Source: Myceligenerans salitolerans
GTDB lineage: Bacteria; Actinomycetota; Actinomycetes; Actinomycetales; Cellulomonadaceae
Length of the DNA stretch: 64,000 nucleotides
Assembly: GCF_017349295.1 (NCBI RefSeq)
Contig: NZ_JAFMPK010000047.1
Location: forward strand, 332,687 to 396,686
Reading direction: 5' to 3'
Shown here: positions 16,945-26,312 of the stretch, in pieces
Layout of the letters: each line of letters opens with the position of its first letter
How positions within the stretch are numbered: the stretch's first letter is position 1
Translations under genes and position numbers: made by a program
Notes under the pieces: generated by a model
The model's database searches: none
What the model was told of the DNA's origin: nothing
What the model saw: only the letters and a program-made list of their open reading frames with translations

Positions 16945-17955
16945 TCAGGCGATGCGCGTGAGGTCGTCGATGACCACGGGATGCCTGGGGGTGCGTCCGT
17001 CGGCGATCCGTTTGGCCTCGTCGAGGGCGGCGGCGGCGAGCCGTCGCAGTTCCGTCCCGAGCGATCCTGCGATATGCGGGGTCAGAAGGACGTTCGGGAG
17101 CGTGTACAGCCGGTCCCCCGGCGCCGGGATCCAGGGATCGGTCACGTCCAGGACGGCGTAGATCTCTCCCGTGACCAGGCGGTCGGTCAGCGCCCGCTGG
17201 TCGACCAGCGATCCTCTGGCGGTGTTGATCAGGGTCGCCCCACGTTTCATCATCCGGATCCGTGCGCCGTCGATGAGGTGATGTGTCTCCGGGAGGGCTG
17301 GTGCGTGAAGCGAGACGACGTCGCTGGTGGATATCAGTTCCTCAAGGTCCAGACGCGTGACGCCCAGCAGGGCGGCGTCCCGTGACGACAGGTAGGGATC
17401 GGCCACGACGACCTCGAGATCGAAGGGGCCCAGCAGCTCGATGACCCGCCGGCCGATGGCGGAGGCCCCGACAAGGCCGATCCGCTTGCCGAAGTTGCCG
17501 ATGGTGTGATCTAGGTCGGTCGCGCGGTCGAAGCGTTGCGTTCGGCCCAGGAGGCGGGAGGACGGAATGACTCGCTTGTTGGCCAGCAGGATGGTGGCCA
17601 GCGTGTACTCGGCGACGGGCAGCGCATTGGCTGCCGCAGCCGAGGTGACGACGATGCCACGATCCCAGACCGCGGCAGACAGGTGATGCTTCACCGAGCC
17701 GCCGGTGTGAACGATCGCCTTCAGGCGGGGCGCCTCGTTGAGCACGGCCGCGCTCACCGGCGGGCACCCCCAGCCGGTGACGAGCAGCTCCGACTGGCGC
17801 AGCGTCGCGCGTGCCTCAGCGCTGTCGAAGCCGGTGAGTGGTTCCGAGCGGAGCAGGACCACCTCGGGCTCGAACTCGGCGTGCCGGTTCGCGGGGAACA
17901 GATCTGCCGCGACGTCGGCACCCATGGCGAGTGCGGCCTTGACCGGCCGGGTCAC
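16945..17955 (-). CDS. D-isomer-specific 2-hydroxyacid dehydrogenase family protein
   Basis: A 336-residue NAD(P)-dependent dehydrogenase. The Rossmann domain contains GKRIGLVGASAIGRRVIELL, and the catalytic Arg is in LINTARGSLVDQRAL. The catalytic His lies in LLTPHIAGSLGTE. The third member of the triad, a Glu normally found a few residues after 'DVT', appears replaced: the sequence reads LDVTDPWIPAPGD, with no Glu in the expected place. Activity may be altered. The ATG overlaps the stop of the sugar permease by 4 bp, so it is the last gene of the importer operon and may act on a sugar-acid product of the imported oligosaccharide. Confidence 0.88.
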   Translation of the reverse strand: MTRPVKAALAMGADVAADLFPANRHAEFEPEVVLLRSEPLTGFDSAEARATLRQSELLVTGWGCPPVSAAVLNEAPRLKAIVHTGGSVKHHLSAAVWDRGIVVTSAAAANALPVAEYTLATILLANKRVIPSSRLLGRTQRFDRATDLDHTIGNFGKRIGLVGASAIGRRVIELLGPFDLEVVVADPYLSSRDAALLGVTRLDLEELISTSDVVSLHAPALPETHHLIDGARIRMMKRGATLINTARGSLVDQRALTDRLVTGEIYAVLDVTDPWIPAPGDRLYTLPNVLLTPHIAGSLGTELRRLAAAALDEAKRIADGRTPRHPVVIDDLTRIA

Positions 17956-18893
17956 TTGACCGCACCTTCGGTCATCCCCGCACGCCAGTATCGCTGGAGC
18001 AGGATGAAAGCGATGATGAGTGGAATGATCGAGAGAAGAGAGCCGGTGACGACCAGCGGTGCGAACTCTGGATCGCCGCGGGTGTAGCCCTGCCAGAGCG
18101 ACATACCGAGCGACACCGGAAACAGGCGCTCCGAGGTGAGCATGACCAGTGGCAGCATGTAGTTGTTCCAGACGGCGACGAACTGGAACAACGCGATCGT
18201 GATGAAGCCGGGCGTGATCATCGGCAGCGCGACGGAGAAGAAGGAGCGGACCGCCCCGGCGCCGTCGACGCGCGCGGCCTCAAGTGTCTCGTCGGGAATG
18301 TATGCCTGGCTGTAGATCCGCGCGAGGTAGACGCTGAACGGGTTGCACAGGGCTGGGAGAAGAATGGCCCACGCGGTGTTGGTCAACCCCAGCGGCGAGA
18401 AGAGCAGGTACAGCGGCAGCACCGTGGCCGTGTTGGGCACGAGGACGCCGACGAGCACGAAGGCGAAGAGTTTGTTCCGTCCACGGAAGCGGAACTTGTC
18501 GAACGCGTAGCCCGCGGCGACGGAGATCAGCCCACCGGCCACCGCACCGACGGTCGCGTACAGGATGCTGTTGCCCATCCACACGAAGAAGATGCCGTCG
18601 CTCTGATCCGCGATACCCGCGACGTTCTCGAAGAACGCGAAGTCGGTCACGCTGAAGATGCTGGAGCCGTACAACTGCTCGGCCGACTTCGTCGACGCGA
18701 ACAACAACCAGGTCACCGGCAGAAGCATGTAGAGCGTCGCGAGAAGCAGGACGGCCGTGACGGCGGCCCGGCTGGTGAAGGATGCTCCGGCCCGGCCCCT
18801 GCCGGTTCCGGGCCGGACGAGGGCCCGGTCCGGTGTCGAGGGGGAGGACCCGGACGCCTGCTGGTCAGGCTGCGCGGGGGCCAGGGAGGTCAT
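17952..18893 (-). CDS. Carbohydrate ABC transporter permease, MalG-like
   Basis: A 313-residue inner-membrane permease with about six helices. The conserved cytoplasmic EAA loop is present (EAARVDGAGAVRSFFSVALP). The N terminus is a Ser/Pro-rich cytoplasmic tail of about 40 residues. The ATG at 18893 overlaps the upstream permease stop by 4 bp. With the MalF-like protein and the lipoprotein it forms a CUT1-type sugar importer. No ATPase gene is encoded here, so a shared MsiK-like ATPase encoded elsewhere would be needed, as is common in actinobacteria. Confidence 0.93.
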   Translation of the reverse strand: MTSLAPAQPDQQASGSSPSTPDRALVRPGTGRGRAGASFTSRAAVTAVLLLATLYMLLPVTWLLFASTKSAEQLYGSSIFSVTDFAFFENVAGIADQSDGIFFVWMGNSILYATVGAVAGGLISVAAGYAFDKFRFRGRNKLFAFVLVGVLVPNTATVLPLYLLFSPLGLTNTAWAILLPALCNPFSVYLARIYSQAYIPDETLEAARVDGAGAVRSFFSVALPMITPGFITIALFQFVAVWNNYMLPLVMLTSERLFPVSLGMSLWQGYTRGDPEFAPLVVTGSLLSIIPLIIAFILLQRYWRAGMTEGAVK

Positions 18894-19828
18894 GCGCGCA
18901 CTCCCTTCGTGTTGATCCGCGTGATGAGGTAGGAGGCCACGCCGGCGACGGCTGCGACGATGATGGACGCCGCGGCCGCTTGATTGAGGTCGAGCCGGTT
19001 GAAGGCAGCGTCGTAGGCCCACATGTTCGGGACGTAGGTTGACGTCACCGCGCTGGAAGCCGTGGCGAGGATCGACGGTTCGGTGAAGAGCTGCAGCGAG
19101 CCGATGCTGGTGAAGAGCAAGGAGATGCCCAGGGCGGGCGCGATGAGCGGCACCTTGATCGACAGGGCCGTCCGGAACGGCCCGGCACCGTCGACACGCG
19201 CCGCTTCCATCACCTCTCGCGGGAGGGCCTGGAGCGCGGTGAAGAGGATGATGACGTTGAATCCCGTCCACTCCCACACGGCGATGTTGACCATCGCCGG
19301 AAGGACCAGTTCGGCGGAGAAGAAGTTGACGGACATACCGCCGGACTCCAGCGTTCGCACCAGCGGGCTCACCCCGGGCGTGTACAGATACACCCAGATC
19401 AGCGCGGCGATGACGCCGGGCACGGCGTGGGGAAGGAACAGCAGCAGCTGGAATGCGCGCCTGAAGAGCACCGCCGCCGTGTCGAGGAGGAGCGCGAGGA
19501 TGAGCGCGCTGCCGATCATGGTGGGCAGGTAGAGCAGTGCGTAGATCGCCACCCGGACAAAGCCGGTGAGGAAGCTCTCCGAGGAGAGCACCACGACGAA
19601 GTTCTCGATGCCGACGAAACGCACCTCCGGCGTGCTGCCAAAACCCAGGCCCGACTTCTTGGTCGCGAAGAAGCTGAGGCACAGCGAGTAGATGACCGGT
19701 GCGATCATCGTGAGCAGGAACAGGGCGAAGAACGGTGTGAGGAAGAGTGCGGCGACCTTGCCGCCTCCGCCGGGATCGCGGTGCGGAGCACGGGATCGCC
19801 TCCGCGCGGCAGGCTTGATGAGGGTCAT
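18890..19828 (-). CDS. Carbohydrate ABC transporter permease, MalF-like
   Basis: A 312-residue permease with six predicted helices, beginning with a basic cytoplasmic tail (KPAARRRSRAPHRDPG). It carries the EAA loop EAARVDGAGPFRTALSIKVP. It forms the pore together with the MalG-like protein encoded immediately downstream. It follows the substrate-binding lipoprotein by 54 bp. The set of binding protein, MalF and MalG without an ATPase is the usual actinobacterial arrangement for oligosaccharide import. Confidence 0.93.
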   Translation of the reverse strand: MTLIKPAARRRSRAPHRDPGGGGKVAALFLTPFFALFLLTMIAPVIYSLCLSFFATKKSGLGFGSTPEVRFVGIENFVVVLSSESFLTGFVRVAIYALLYLPTMIGSALILALLLDTAAVLFRRAFQLLLFLPHAVPGVIAALIWVYLYTPGVSPLVRTLESGGMSVNFFSAELVLPAMVNIAVWEWTGFNVIILFTALQALPREVMEAARVDGAGPFRTALSIKVPLIAPALGISLLFTSIGSLQLFTEPSILATASSAVTSTYVPNMWAYDAAFNRLDLNQAAAASIIVAAVAGVASYLITRINTKGVRA

Positions 19829-19882
19829 GTCTCTTGCCCTGTTCCTGGTCGGTAGTCGTCTTGCCGGGTGGTGGACGTGCTG

Positions 19883-21187
19883 CTACTCGATCGACAGACC
19901 GGACCGCTCGAGCCCGTCGACCGTGCGTTCCTGAACCGATGAGAGGTCGTCCGTGAGCTCTTCACCCGCACCGACGTCCGTGAGCACTTCCTGCATCGCG
20001 GAGGTCGTGATCCCGAAGTTCGGTCCCCACTGCCAGTCGTTGGACGTACCGTCTGCGGCGTCCTCGAACACGGCCCAGATGTCGTTGCCGAAGAAGTCCG
20101 AGGTCGTGTAGGCCTCCTGCGCCACCTCGGTCAGTCCGAAGGCCGCGAGATACGCCGAGCCGGAGTCGCCGCGCGCTTCGATCGCGCGCGGGTCGGTCGT
20201 GAGGAACTCGATGAACTTCGCCGCCGCCGCAGGGTTGTCGCTCGTCCTGGGCACCGCGTAGGTGGACCCGCCGTACAGCGGCGCGATATCCCCGCCCCAG
20301 CTGGGGAGCTCGGCGGCGATCCACTTGCCTTCCTGACCCGCGTCCTTCACCCGGCTGTAGATGGAGTTCGCCGACCAGCTCGCTCCGATGACGCCCGCGG
20401 CGCGGCCTTCGACCATGTCGGCGGTCCACTCGTCGGTGAATGAGGGAACTGCCTTGACCGTTCCGGCGTCGAGCATCCGCTGCCACAGCGCCGCGACCTC
20501 CTGGCTGGCGTCATCGTCGATGCCGACCGTCCAGCTGTCCTCGCCGGCGTCGAACCACTGCGAGCCGTTCTGCCAGGCCAGGCCGGCAAACCAGCTCGAC
20601 TCGTTGGCGTTGAAGGATGCCAGGTAGCTGCCCGTCGCGTCGTGCACGGCCTGACCTGCCTTCTCGAACTCCTCCCAGGTCGTGGGCACGTCCACGCCGG
20701 CGGCATCGAGGAGGTCCTGCCGGTACCAGACCATCATGGGCGGGGCGTCGTACGGCAGGGCCCAGGTATTGCCCCCGAGCTGGACGAGACTCGTGCTGAC
20801 CTCGTTGAACTGGTTCAGCGTCTCCTCGGCCACGTAGTCGTCGAGGGGCGTCAGGCGGTCCGACGTGACGAACTCGGGGAGGGCGAAGTACTCGATCGTG
20901 GCGACATCCGGCGCGTTGCCGGCGCCGATGGCGGTGGAGAGCTTCGCGTAACCATCCGCGCCGGACGGGACGGTCTCGTGGACGACGTCGATGTCGTCCT
21001 GGCTGTCGTTGAAAGCCTGGGCGACGAGATCCATGTTCGACAGGGACGACCAGAACACGACTTCGCCCGTCGCCGCCGTCGGCCGCGGCGAGGAAGCCGC
21101 GTCGTCGCCGCTTCCGCAAGCGGCGGTAGGCGCGACGACCACTGCCACTGCTGCGAGGCCAAGGGCCGACCTGATGGACGATCGCAT
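19883..21187 (-). CDS. Extracellular sugar-binding lipoprotein (ABC importer)
   Basis: A 434-residue SBP_bac_1-type protein. The signal peptide ends in a lipobox with Cys24 (VVAPTAACGSG), so the mature protein is lipid-anchored outside the membrane. The fold is supported by VVFWSSLSNMDLVAQAFNDS, APDVATIEYFALPEF, LPYDAPPMMVWYRQDLLD and the C-terminal NPAAAAKFIEFLTTDPRA. The many acidic residues are typical of the family. It delivers oligosaccharide to the two permeases downstream. Context with the large lyase upstream suggests the ligand is a lyase product, which is inference. Confidence 0.93.
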   Translation of the reverse strand: MRSSIRSALGLAAVAVVVAPTAACGSGDDAASSPRPTAATGEVVFWSSLSNMDLVAQAFNDSQDDIDVVHETVPSGADGYAKLSTAIGAGNAPDVATIEYFALPEFVTSDRLTPLDDYVAEETLNQFNEVSTSLVQLGGNTWALPYDAPPMMVWYRQDLLDAAGVDVPTTWEEFEKAGQAVHDATGSYLASFNANESSWFAGLAWQNGSQWFDAGEDSWTVGIDDDASQEVAALWQRMLDAGTVKAVPSFTDEWTADMVEGRAAGVIGASWSANSIYSRVKDAGQEGKWIAAELPSWGGDIAPLYGGSTYAVPRTSDNPAAAAKFIEFLTTDPRAIEARGDSGSAYLAAFGLTEVAQEAYTTSDFFGNDIWAVFEDAADGTSNDWQWGPNFGITTSAMQEVLTDVGAGEELTDDLSSVQERTVDGLERSGLSIE

Positions 21188-21231
21188 GACAACTCCTCTT
21201 CGTCATTGAACCCGGGTCGCTCAGAGCCGGT

Positions 21232-21277
21232 TGTTCAAGTATCCGCGAGGGTGTCCATATCACCCATGAAATGAACA
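21232..21277. promoter_or_regulatory. Inverted TGTTCA/TGAACA pair upstream of the sugar-binding protein gene
   Basis: TGTTCA (21232-21237) and TGAACA (21272-21277) face each other in the 107-bp gap between the regulator and the binding-protein gene. The same hexamer occurs upstream of the DeoR/LacI-like gene (22393-22398) and in the leader region of the lyase gene (26023-26028). The recurrence at three promoters of one locus makes it a candidate operator for the encoded regulator. Confidence 0.4.
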
Positions 21278-21294
21278 AACTTGCACACGGGATT

Positions 21295-22380
21295 TCAGTC
21301 GCGCCTGCTGGACTCTCGTTCGCTGAGCACCGGAAAGAGTTCGACTCGCGCAAACGCCTCGTGCGCCGAACCGCGCGCGGACGCCAGTACCTGATCGAGG
21401 CACGTGCGGGCCGCGAAGTATCCGACCTGGAACTTCGGAGGAGCTACGGCGGTGAGCGGCACCGAGGCGATCGAGGCCACCTCGTCGTCGTACGCGACGA
21501 GCGCGAGGTCCTCCGGTACGGCGATCCCACGATCCTCGGCCACCTCGAGCAACGAGATGGCGACCTCGTCGGGAAGGACGATCAGGGCGTCGACCACACT
21601 GTCGCGGCAGGTGTCCAGAAGCTCCTCCAGGTGCCGGCGCAGCGTTGCGACAGGGGCTTCGCGCGGAGGCAGTTCGAACTCGATCGGGACGTGTCCCGAA
21701 CCGCTCGCCGCCAGTGCGCGCCGGTAGCCCTCCTGGACGAGGGGCGCGGTAGGACTCGGGCGCCGGGCGAGCGCAACCCGCTGTCGCCCTTCGGCCAGCA
21801 GGTGCGCCACAGCCAGCTCGGCGCCGTGAGCATGGTTGCTTCGGACGGTGCTGAGAGTGGCGAACGAGGCTGTGGAGTCGAGGGCCCGTTCGACGACCAC
21901 GACCGGAACCTTCACATCGAGCAGCGCCTCGAAGGTGGAGGGGTCGGCCTCGAAGGACCGGCTGGGAGTCACCAGGATCCCGTCGACCTTGTTGTTCGCG
22001 AGCCGCGAGACCTGACTTCGCTCCAGGTCCGGAGAGTACTCGGAGATGCCGAGGACGAGCCGGGCGCCGGCCTCGGCGACTGCCGCCTTCGCGCCTCGGA
22101 TGATCTCCGGGAAGTAGTAGCCGGCGGACGGTACCACCATGCCGAGCGTCGCGAGGGGAGTGAGCATCCGGGCGGTGGCTGACGCGCCATGGCGGCGCGG
22201 TCTGACCGCGCCGCCGTGCACCCGCTCGACCAGCCCCTGCTCCTCCAGGAGGACGAGGTCACGCCGGATCGTCATCCCCGAGACCCCGACGCGCTCGGAG
22301 AACTCCGCGACGTTCAGACTTCCCCGGAGCTCGATCTCGTGCAGGATCTGCGAGTGTCGCTGGGGCTGGAGCATGTTCAT
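21295..22380 (-). CDS. Hybrid DeoR-type HTH / LacI-type periplasmic-binding-domain regulator
   Basis: A 361-residue regulator. Residues 1-60 form a DeoR-family helix-turn-helix (RHSQILHEIELRGSLNVAEF, VSGMTIRRDLVLLEEQGLVE, then the VHGGAV hallmark). Residues from about 75 onward form a LacI/RbsB-like sugar-binding domain (LGMVVPSAGYYFPEIIRGAK, DGILVTPSRSF, VVVVERALDS, LALVAYDDEVAS). This domain swap is known in actinobacteria and differs from ordinary DeoR proteins, which bind phosphosugars, and from ordinary LacI proteins. It lies between the lyase and importer genes in the same direction, so it likely senses a free oligosaccharide and controls the locus. Confidence 0.88.
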   Translation of the reverse strand: MNMLQPQRHSQILHEIELRGSLNVAEFSERVGVSGMTIRRDLVLLEEQGLVERVHGGAVRPRRHGASATARMLTPLATLGMVVPSAGYYFPEIIRGAKAAVAEAGARLVLGISEYSPDLERSQVSRLANNKVDGILVTPSRSFEADPSTFEALLDVKVPVVVVERALDSTASFATLSTVRSNHAHGAELAVAHLLAEGRQRVALARRPSPTAPLVQEGYRRALAASGSGHVPIEFELPPREAPVATLRRHLEELLDTCRDSVVDALIVLPDEVAISLLEVAEDRGIAVPEDLALVAYDDEVASIASVPLTAVAPPKFQVGYFAARTCLDQVLASARGSAHEAFARVELFPVLSERESSRRD

Positions 22381-22425
22381 AATCTTGCAGACTGAACATC
22401 CATGTGCAATGCGCCCGCACGGGCC

Positions 22426-25400
22426 TCACCGCACGGTGACCTCCACGACGTCGCTGCTGGTCGTTCCCGCGTAGTTCTCCCACTCCACCCGGAAGGCGTA
22501 GACGCCGGGCGCCAGCCCTTCGACCTCGTGAACGACGCTCTGGGCCTCCGGGGTGGCAGCCTCGATCGCGCCCTCCGCGATGAGCACACCGTCCTGATAG
22601 AACCGGTAACCCGTGCCGTTCGTGCCCCACCACAGATTCCCGGTCAGCGTGAACGAGCCGTCCCGGTCGTAGTTGTCATGGCTCAGCACCGGTTTCGCGG
22701 GCTTCGCCTGGGTGACCGATACCGTCAGGGGACCGATCGAGGTGGTGCCACGGGAGTTGGTCAGTTCACCGGTATAGGTGTAGGTACCGTTGGTGCGTCC
22801 GGTGACAGGAATGGTCACTGCCTGCGCGTGCGGAGTGTTCGGGTCGAGGTCGACGGAGTCGATGAGGGTTCCGTTCTCGAAGAGCCGGAACCTACTGGCG
22901 TTCTCACCCCACCACGTGTTCATGGTGATGGTGTAGTCGCCGTCCCGCAGCCCGGTGTCGTGACCATTGTCAGAGGAGAGCACACCGGCGGCAGGCGGAG
23001 CGGTCGCACCGTCGTCTGCACGCCGCGGCAACCCGGCGGCCGTGCTGTCGTCGAGCGCGTCGAAGTTCACGACGCGGCCGTCGATGACCAATCGTCCGTC
23101 GACGATCTCGGCGTTGAGAGTGGCGCTGTCCGATGTGGCGAGCACCACCCGGAACTCTGCCTCCGTTCCTCTCCGCGTGAGCCGCAAGGTGCCGTCGAGG
23201 ATCTCCGCGCTCATGCCCGCACGATCAACGACGAAGCCTGACAGCACGGCGCCGTTGGGGCTGGTCAGCGTGAAGTAGGGCTCGTTCTCCGCCGCGTCGT
23301 CGACGATCGTGATCGCCACCCCCGCTTCGGGCCTGATCTGCCAGTCCCAGGTATGTGACACGTCATCGGCGAAGGTGTCCCTGATGGCCACGATCGCGTC
23401 GGCGTCTCCGCCCGGCGCGAGGTCGACGACCTCTTCCCGCACGGCCGTGTCCACGAGGAAGTTGCCGGACCCGTCCATTCGGACGTATCCGCCGCCCTGA
23501 TCGGGGAACGCTCGCGCTTCCAGCGTCCGCCCGTCGCCGGTGACGGTCTCGTACTGGTTCCGGTAGGGCTCGAGCTTCCCGTCCACCAACGGCTTGCTCC
23601 ATGCCAGCGGGTCGTCGCGCCGCTTGCCGCCGAGCGTCGCCCAGGTCGTGTCGTGGCTCATCCACGTCAGTGAGAACGTTTCTGCGCTCGACCAGCCTCG
23701 GTGCTGCGCGTTGCGACTGGCCGTACCGACCAGGGTGTCGTCTCGATCGCGGTACTCCGATCGGAAGGCGTAGAAGCCCTGTTCCTCGTCGAGCAGCGCC
23801 GTGTGAGCGTCGGCCGCAGCAAGATCCGCCGCGTCGCTGCTGACGTCTTCGGGATAGAAGAGCACCGTCCACAATCCGTGGATGCCGTCCAGGTTCTTGT
23901 TGTCCGAGCGGATGCCCTGGACGCGGTCGTAGAGGTGCTTCAGTCCCGGCACCGCAGCATCCGGGGTGATCGGGAACATGAGCGGGAACGAACCGTCCAC
24001 CTGGCCATTCGGGCCCGAGACGCCGAACTGGAGGGTGTCACCGTGGCTCCGTGAGGAGACGACGTGCAGCGCGAGGTTCCAGAACGCCGGCCGGCTGAAC
24101 TGCGCGTCCAGTGTCCGCACCCCGCTGTCCTGGGCGGCATAGATCGAGGGGAACATGTAGAGCTCCGTGTAGTGGAGATAGTCCCAGCCCTCCTGGGTCA
24201 AGCCGGTGTCCGTATAGGCCTGCTCCAGATGACGATTGGTCTCGTCCAGCAGGAACGTGATCCGGTCGTCGTGGTTGCCGAAGTCGGCGTCACCACGAGC
24301 GGCCAGAAGCAACGCGAGCTCGGTCGAGCGCACCACCCCTACCCAGTTGCTGGTCTTCTCCGTGTCGTCGAGCGCCTCGTGGTGGTAGGTCGACAGCAGA
24401 TCGATCGACCGCGTGATGATGTCTCGCACATGAGAGCGTTGCGCGTCGGTCCACCCGTTGAAAGCCCAGTCGTACGTCGGTGCCAGGAGAAGATTCGCCC
24501 GAGCCAGCTCGAGCCCCATGTTGACAGGACGAGGCGCCACGAACTCCTCTGCCGAGACCAGTGCCTCGTACGCCTGATCCGCATAGTCCTGATCACCGGT
24601 GATGCCGTACACGAATGCCGCCTCGCGAGCCCGGTACAAACCGCCGCTGCCGTTGCCGGGGTATCCCGAATCCGGCCCTGCGATCCGAGCGATCATCGCT
24701 TCCCAGGCCGCGGTAGTGGTCTCATCCCCTTCCCGCAACTGCTCGTTCACACGAGCGACCGTGCCTGTGTCGAGAAGCGCGCGGGGGTGGGTGGTGCCGC
24801 CGACCTGCGCCGTCGCGAGAACCACGTCCCCGGAGCGCAGGGTGATCTCGTCGCCCGGCTCTCCGGCCAGGTCGAAGCCCCCGTCATAGCCTTCGACATG
24901 CCTGGGCGCCCTGTTCCCGACCTGGATGGTCAGCTCCGTGTGCGGCCGGTCGTGAGCCACCGCCCAGGACGCGTGAATCATTCCGTCACCATCCTCGATA
25001 CCCGTGAGGACCGTCGTCTCCGTGCGGTCCGCGAAGGTGGTCGGCGTTGCCACCGTTGCTGTGGGAGTGGTGGCAATGATCGTGCCCGTGTCGTCGAGCG
25101 CCTGGACCTGATAGGTGTACGTGGCGGCAGGGCCCACGGTGTCATCAGCCGTCGTGGTCGCGACCGCCGACCTCACCAGGCTGGACGAGTCGCCCTTCGG
25201 CGGCTGTTCCCCCTCGGCGCGGTGCACCGCGTAACGCGCGGCCTGCTCGACGTCAATGCTCCAACTGAGCTCGACCGTTCCGTTCGGGGTCGGCGAGGCG
25301 GTGAGAGATCCGGCCTTCGTGTCCTCCTCGATGCTGATGTCGGTGAACCAGACAGTTCCGCTGGAGCGGTCGAGCATCGGCTCGACGGAGACGCGGGTGG

Positions 25401-25911
25401 TGCCCTCGGGTAGCACGAGATCGGTCGAGTACTCGCGCCAGTCGAACGACCCCCTCAGGTACGGGCCCCTCGCGACCGGGACGGTGACCCGTCCACTCGC
25501 GTCGTAGGCCTGAACGCGAATCATGGTGAAGCCCTCCGACAGTCCTGCGCCCTTGACGAGCCCACGTACCGTGAGCCGGCGCGGCGTGGCATCGCCCACG
25601 GCAAGACTCTGCGTCAGCGCGTAGCGCGCCGTGTCGCCCGAGGTCGACGTGATCGACACCGCGGAGACGCCGCCGGGGCCATCAGGACCCACCTCGACCG
25701 ACGCGGACCCCACAGGATTCCACACGTTCCAGGACGATGGGCGGCCCGAGGCGTCCACCGACGCGAAATCGGGATTCCTGATCTCGGGAAGTTCAGCAGC
25801 CCTCGCGGTGCCGGCCGGCACCGCGACCCAGGAGACCGCCGTAGCCGTTGCCAGGAGAAGTGCGAGCGCCTTCGTGAATGGACGGGAAGGAGCTGTGCTT
25901 GTCGATTGCAT
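22426..25911 (-). CDS. Large secreted modular protein, heparinase II/III-like toroid with CBM/FN3/Ig modules
   Basis: A 1161-residue exoprotein. Modules in order are: a signal peptide ending near residue 38 (GTARA-AEL); a jelly-roll CBM-like domain (about 40-190, beginning IRNPDFASVDASG); a fibronectin-III-like domain (about 198-290); and an all-alpha toroid (about 395-680) with TSNWVGVVRSTELALLL and TQEGWDYLHYTELYMFP, as in heparinase II/III-like polysaccharide lyases. A beta-rich domain follows (about 690-960). Two tandem repeats of a chitinase-A-N/Ig-like module close the protein (979-1068 and 1075-1161), each with a DNxDxDGxxxxxxNxWWG pattern. It probably cleaves an acidic polysaccharide. 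It heads the operon containing the regulator and sugar importer. Confidence 0.82.
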   Translation of the reverse strand: MQSTSTAPSRPFTKALALLLATATAVSWVAVPAGTARAAELPEIRNPDFASVDASGRPSSWNVWNPVGSASVEVGPDGPGGVSAVSITSTSGDTARYALTQSLAVGDATPRRLTVRGLVKGAGLSEGFTMIRVQAYDASGRVTVPVARGPYLRGSFDWREYSTDLVLPEGTTRVSVEPMLDRSSGTVWFTDISIEEDTKAGSLTASPTPNGTVELSWSIDVEQAARYAVHRAEGEQPPKGDSSSLVRSAVATTTADDTVGPAATYTYQVQALDDTGTIIATTPTATVATPTTFADRTETTVLTGIEDGDGMIHASWAVAHDRPHTELTIQVGNRAPRHVEGYDGGFDLAGEPGDEITLRSGDVVLATAQVGGTTHPRALLDTGTVARVNEQLREGDETTTAAWEAMIARIAGPDSGYPGNGSGGLYRAREAAFVYGITGDQDYADQAYEALVSAEEFVAPRPVNMGLELARANLLLAPTYDWAFNGWTDAQRSHVRDIITRSIDLLSTYHHEALDDTEKTSNWVGVVRSTELALLLAARGDADFGNHDDRITFLLDETNRHLEQAYTDTGLTQEGWDYLHYTELYMFPSIYAAQDSGVRTLDAQFSRPAFWNLALHVVSSRSHGDTLQFGVSGPNGQVDGSFPLMFPITPDAAVPGLKHLYDRVQGIRSDNKNLDGIHGLWTVLFYPEDVSSDAADLAAADAHTALLDEEQGFYAFRSEYRDRDDTLVGTASRNAQHRGWSSAETFSLTWMSHDTTWATLGGKRRDDPLAWSKPLVDGKLEPYRNQYETVTGDGRTLEARAFPDQGGGYVRMDGSGNFLVDTAVREEVVDLAPGGDADAIVAIRDTFADDVSHTWDWQIRPEAGVAITIVDDAAENEPYFTLTSPNGAVLSGFVVDRAGMSAEILDGTLRLTRRGTEAEFRVVLATSDSATLNAEIVDGRLVIDGRVVNFDALDDSTAAGLPRRADDGATAPPAAGVLSSDNGHDTGLRDGDYTITMNTWWGENASRFRLFENGTLIDSVDLDPNTPHAQAVTIPVTGRTNGTYTYTGELTNSRGTTSIGPLTVSVTQAKPAKPVLSHDNYDRDGSFTLTGNLWWGTNGTGYRFYQDGVLIAEGAIEAATPEAQSVVHEVEGLAPGVYAFRVEWENYAGTTSSDVVEVTVR

Positions 25912-26312
25912 GGAAGACCTCGGATCGTTCAGGTCGGTGCCCGCAACACCGACGGGCGCGTCATTGCGCGTCTCGGGATCGTACGCAGAGGGCGGTCGCA
26001 GCAGACGCTAAACGCACAGAACTGAACACGCTCGGAGCCGGACCGCATCCGGAGGGTGGGTTGCGAAGAGCCCACCCTTCGGGGGTGTGACGCCCGCAGA
26101 GATTCGGAAAGACTCTTTACACTCTTCTCCCCCTCCCCTACAGTCGGTCACGCGAGATCCGGGCTGGCTGGGCTCGAGGAGGAGCCACCTCGCGGGACCG
26201 TTCTCGCGGGCGCCACTGGAACCGGCGACTCGCATCCGAGTCGTGCCCTACAGCACGAACAGGGGTTACGGCAGGTGAATGCACTTCGTACGTCAAAGGA
26301 GAGGTGAGACAA
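25912..26312. promoter_or_regulatory. Divergent promoter region between lyase and GH16 genes
   Basis: This 401-bp region has no convincing gene. It contains a TGAACA site (26023-26028) shared with other promoters of the locus, a GGTGGG-to-CCCACC hairpin around 26054-26080, an AT-rich stretch (GAAAGACTCTTTACACTC) near 26107, and a GACTCG-CATC-CGAGTC stem-loop near 26229-26244. The last 20 bases hold AAAGGAGAG, the ribosome site of the GH16 gene. The hairpins in the GH16 leader could be attenuators, but this is speculative. Confidence 0.4.
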
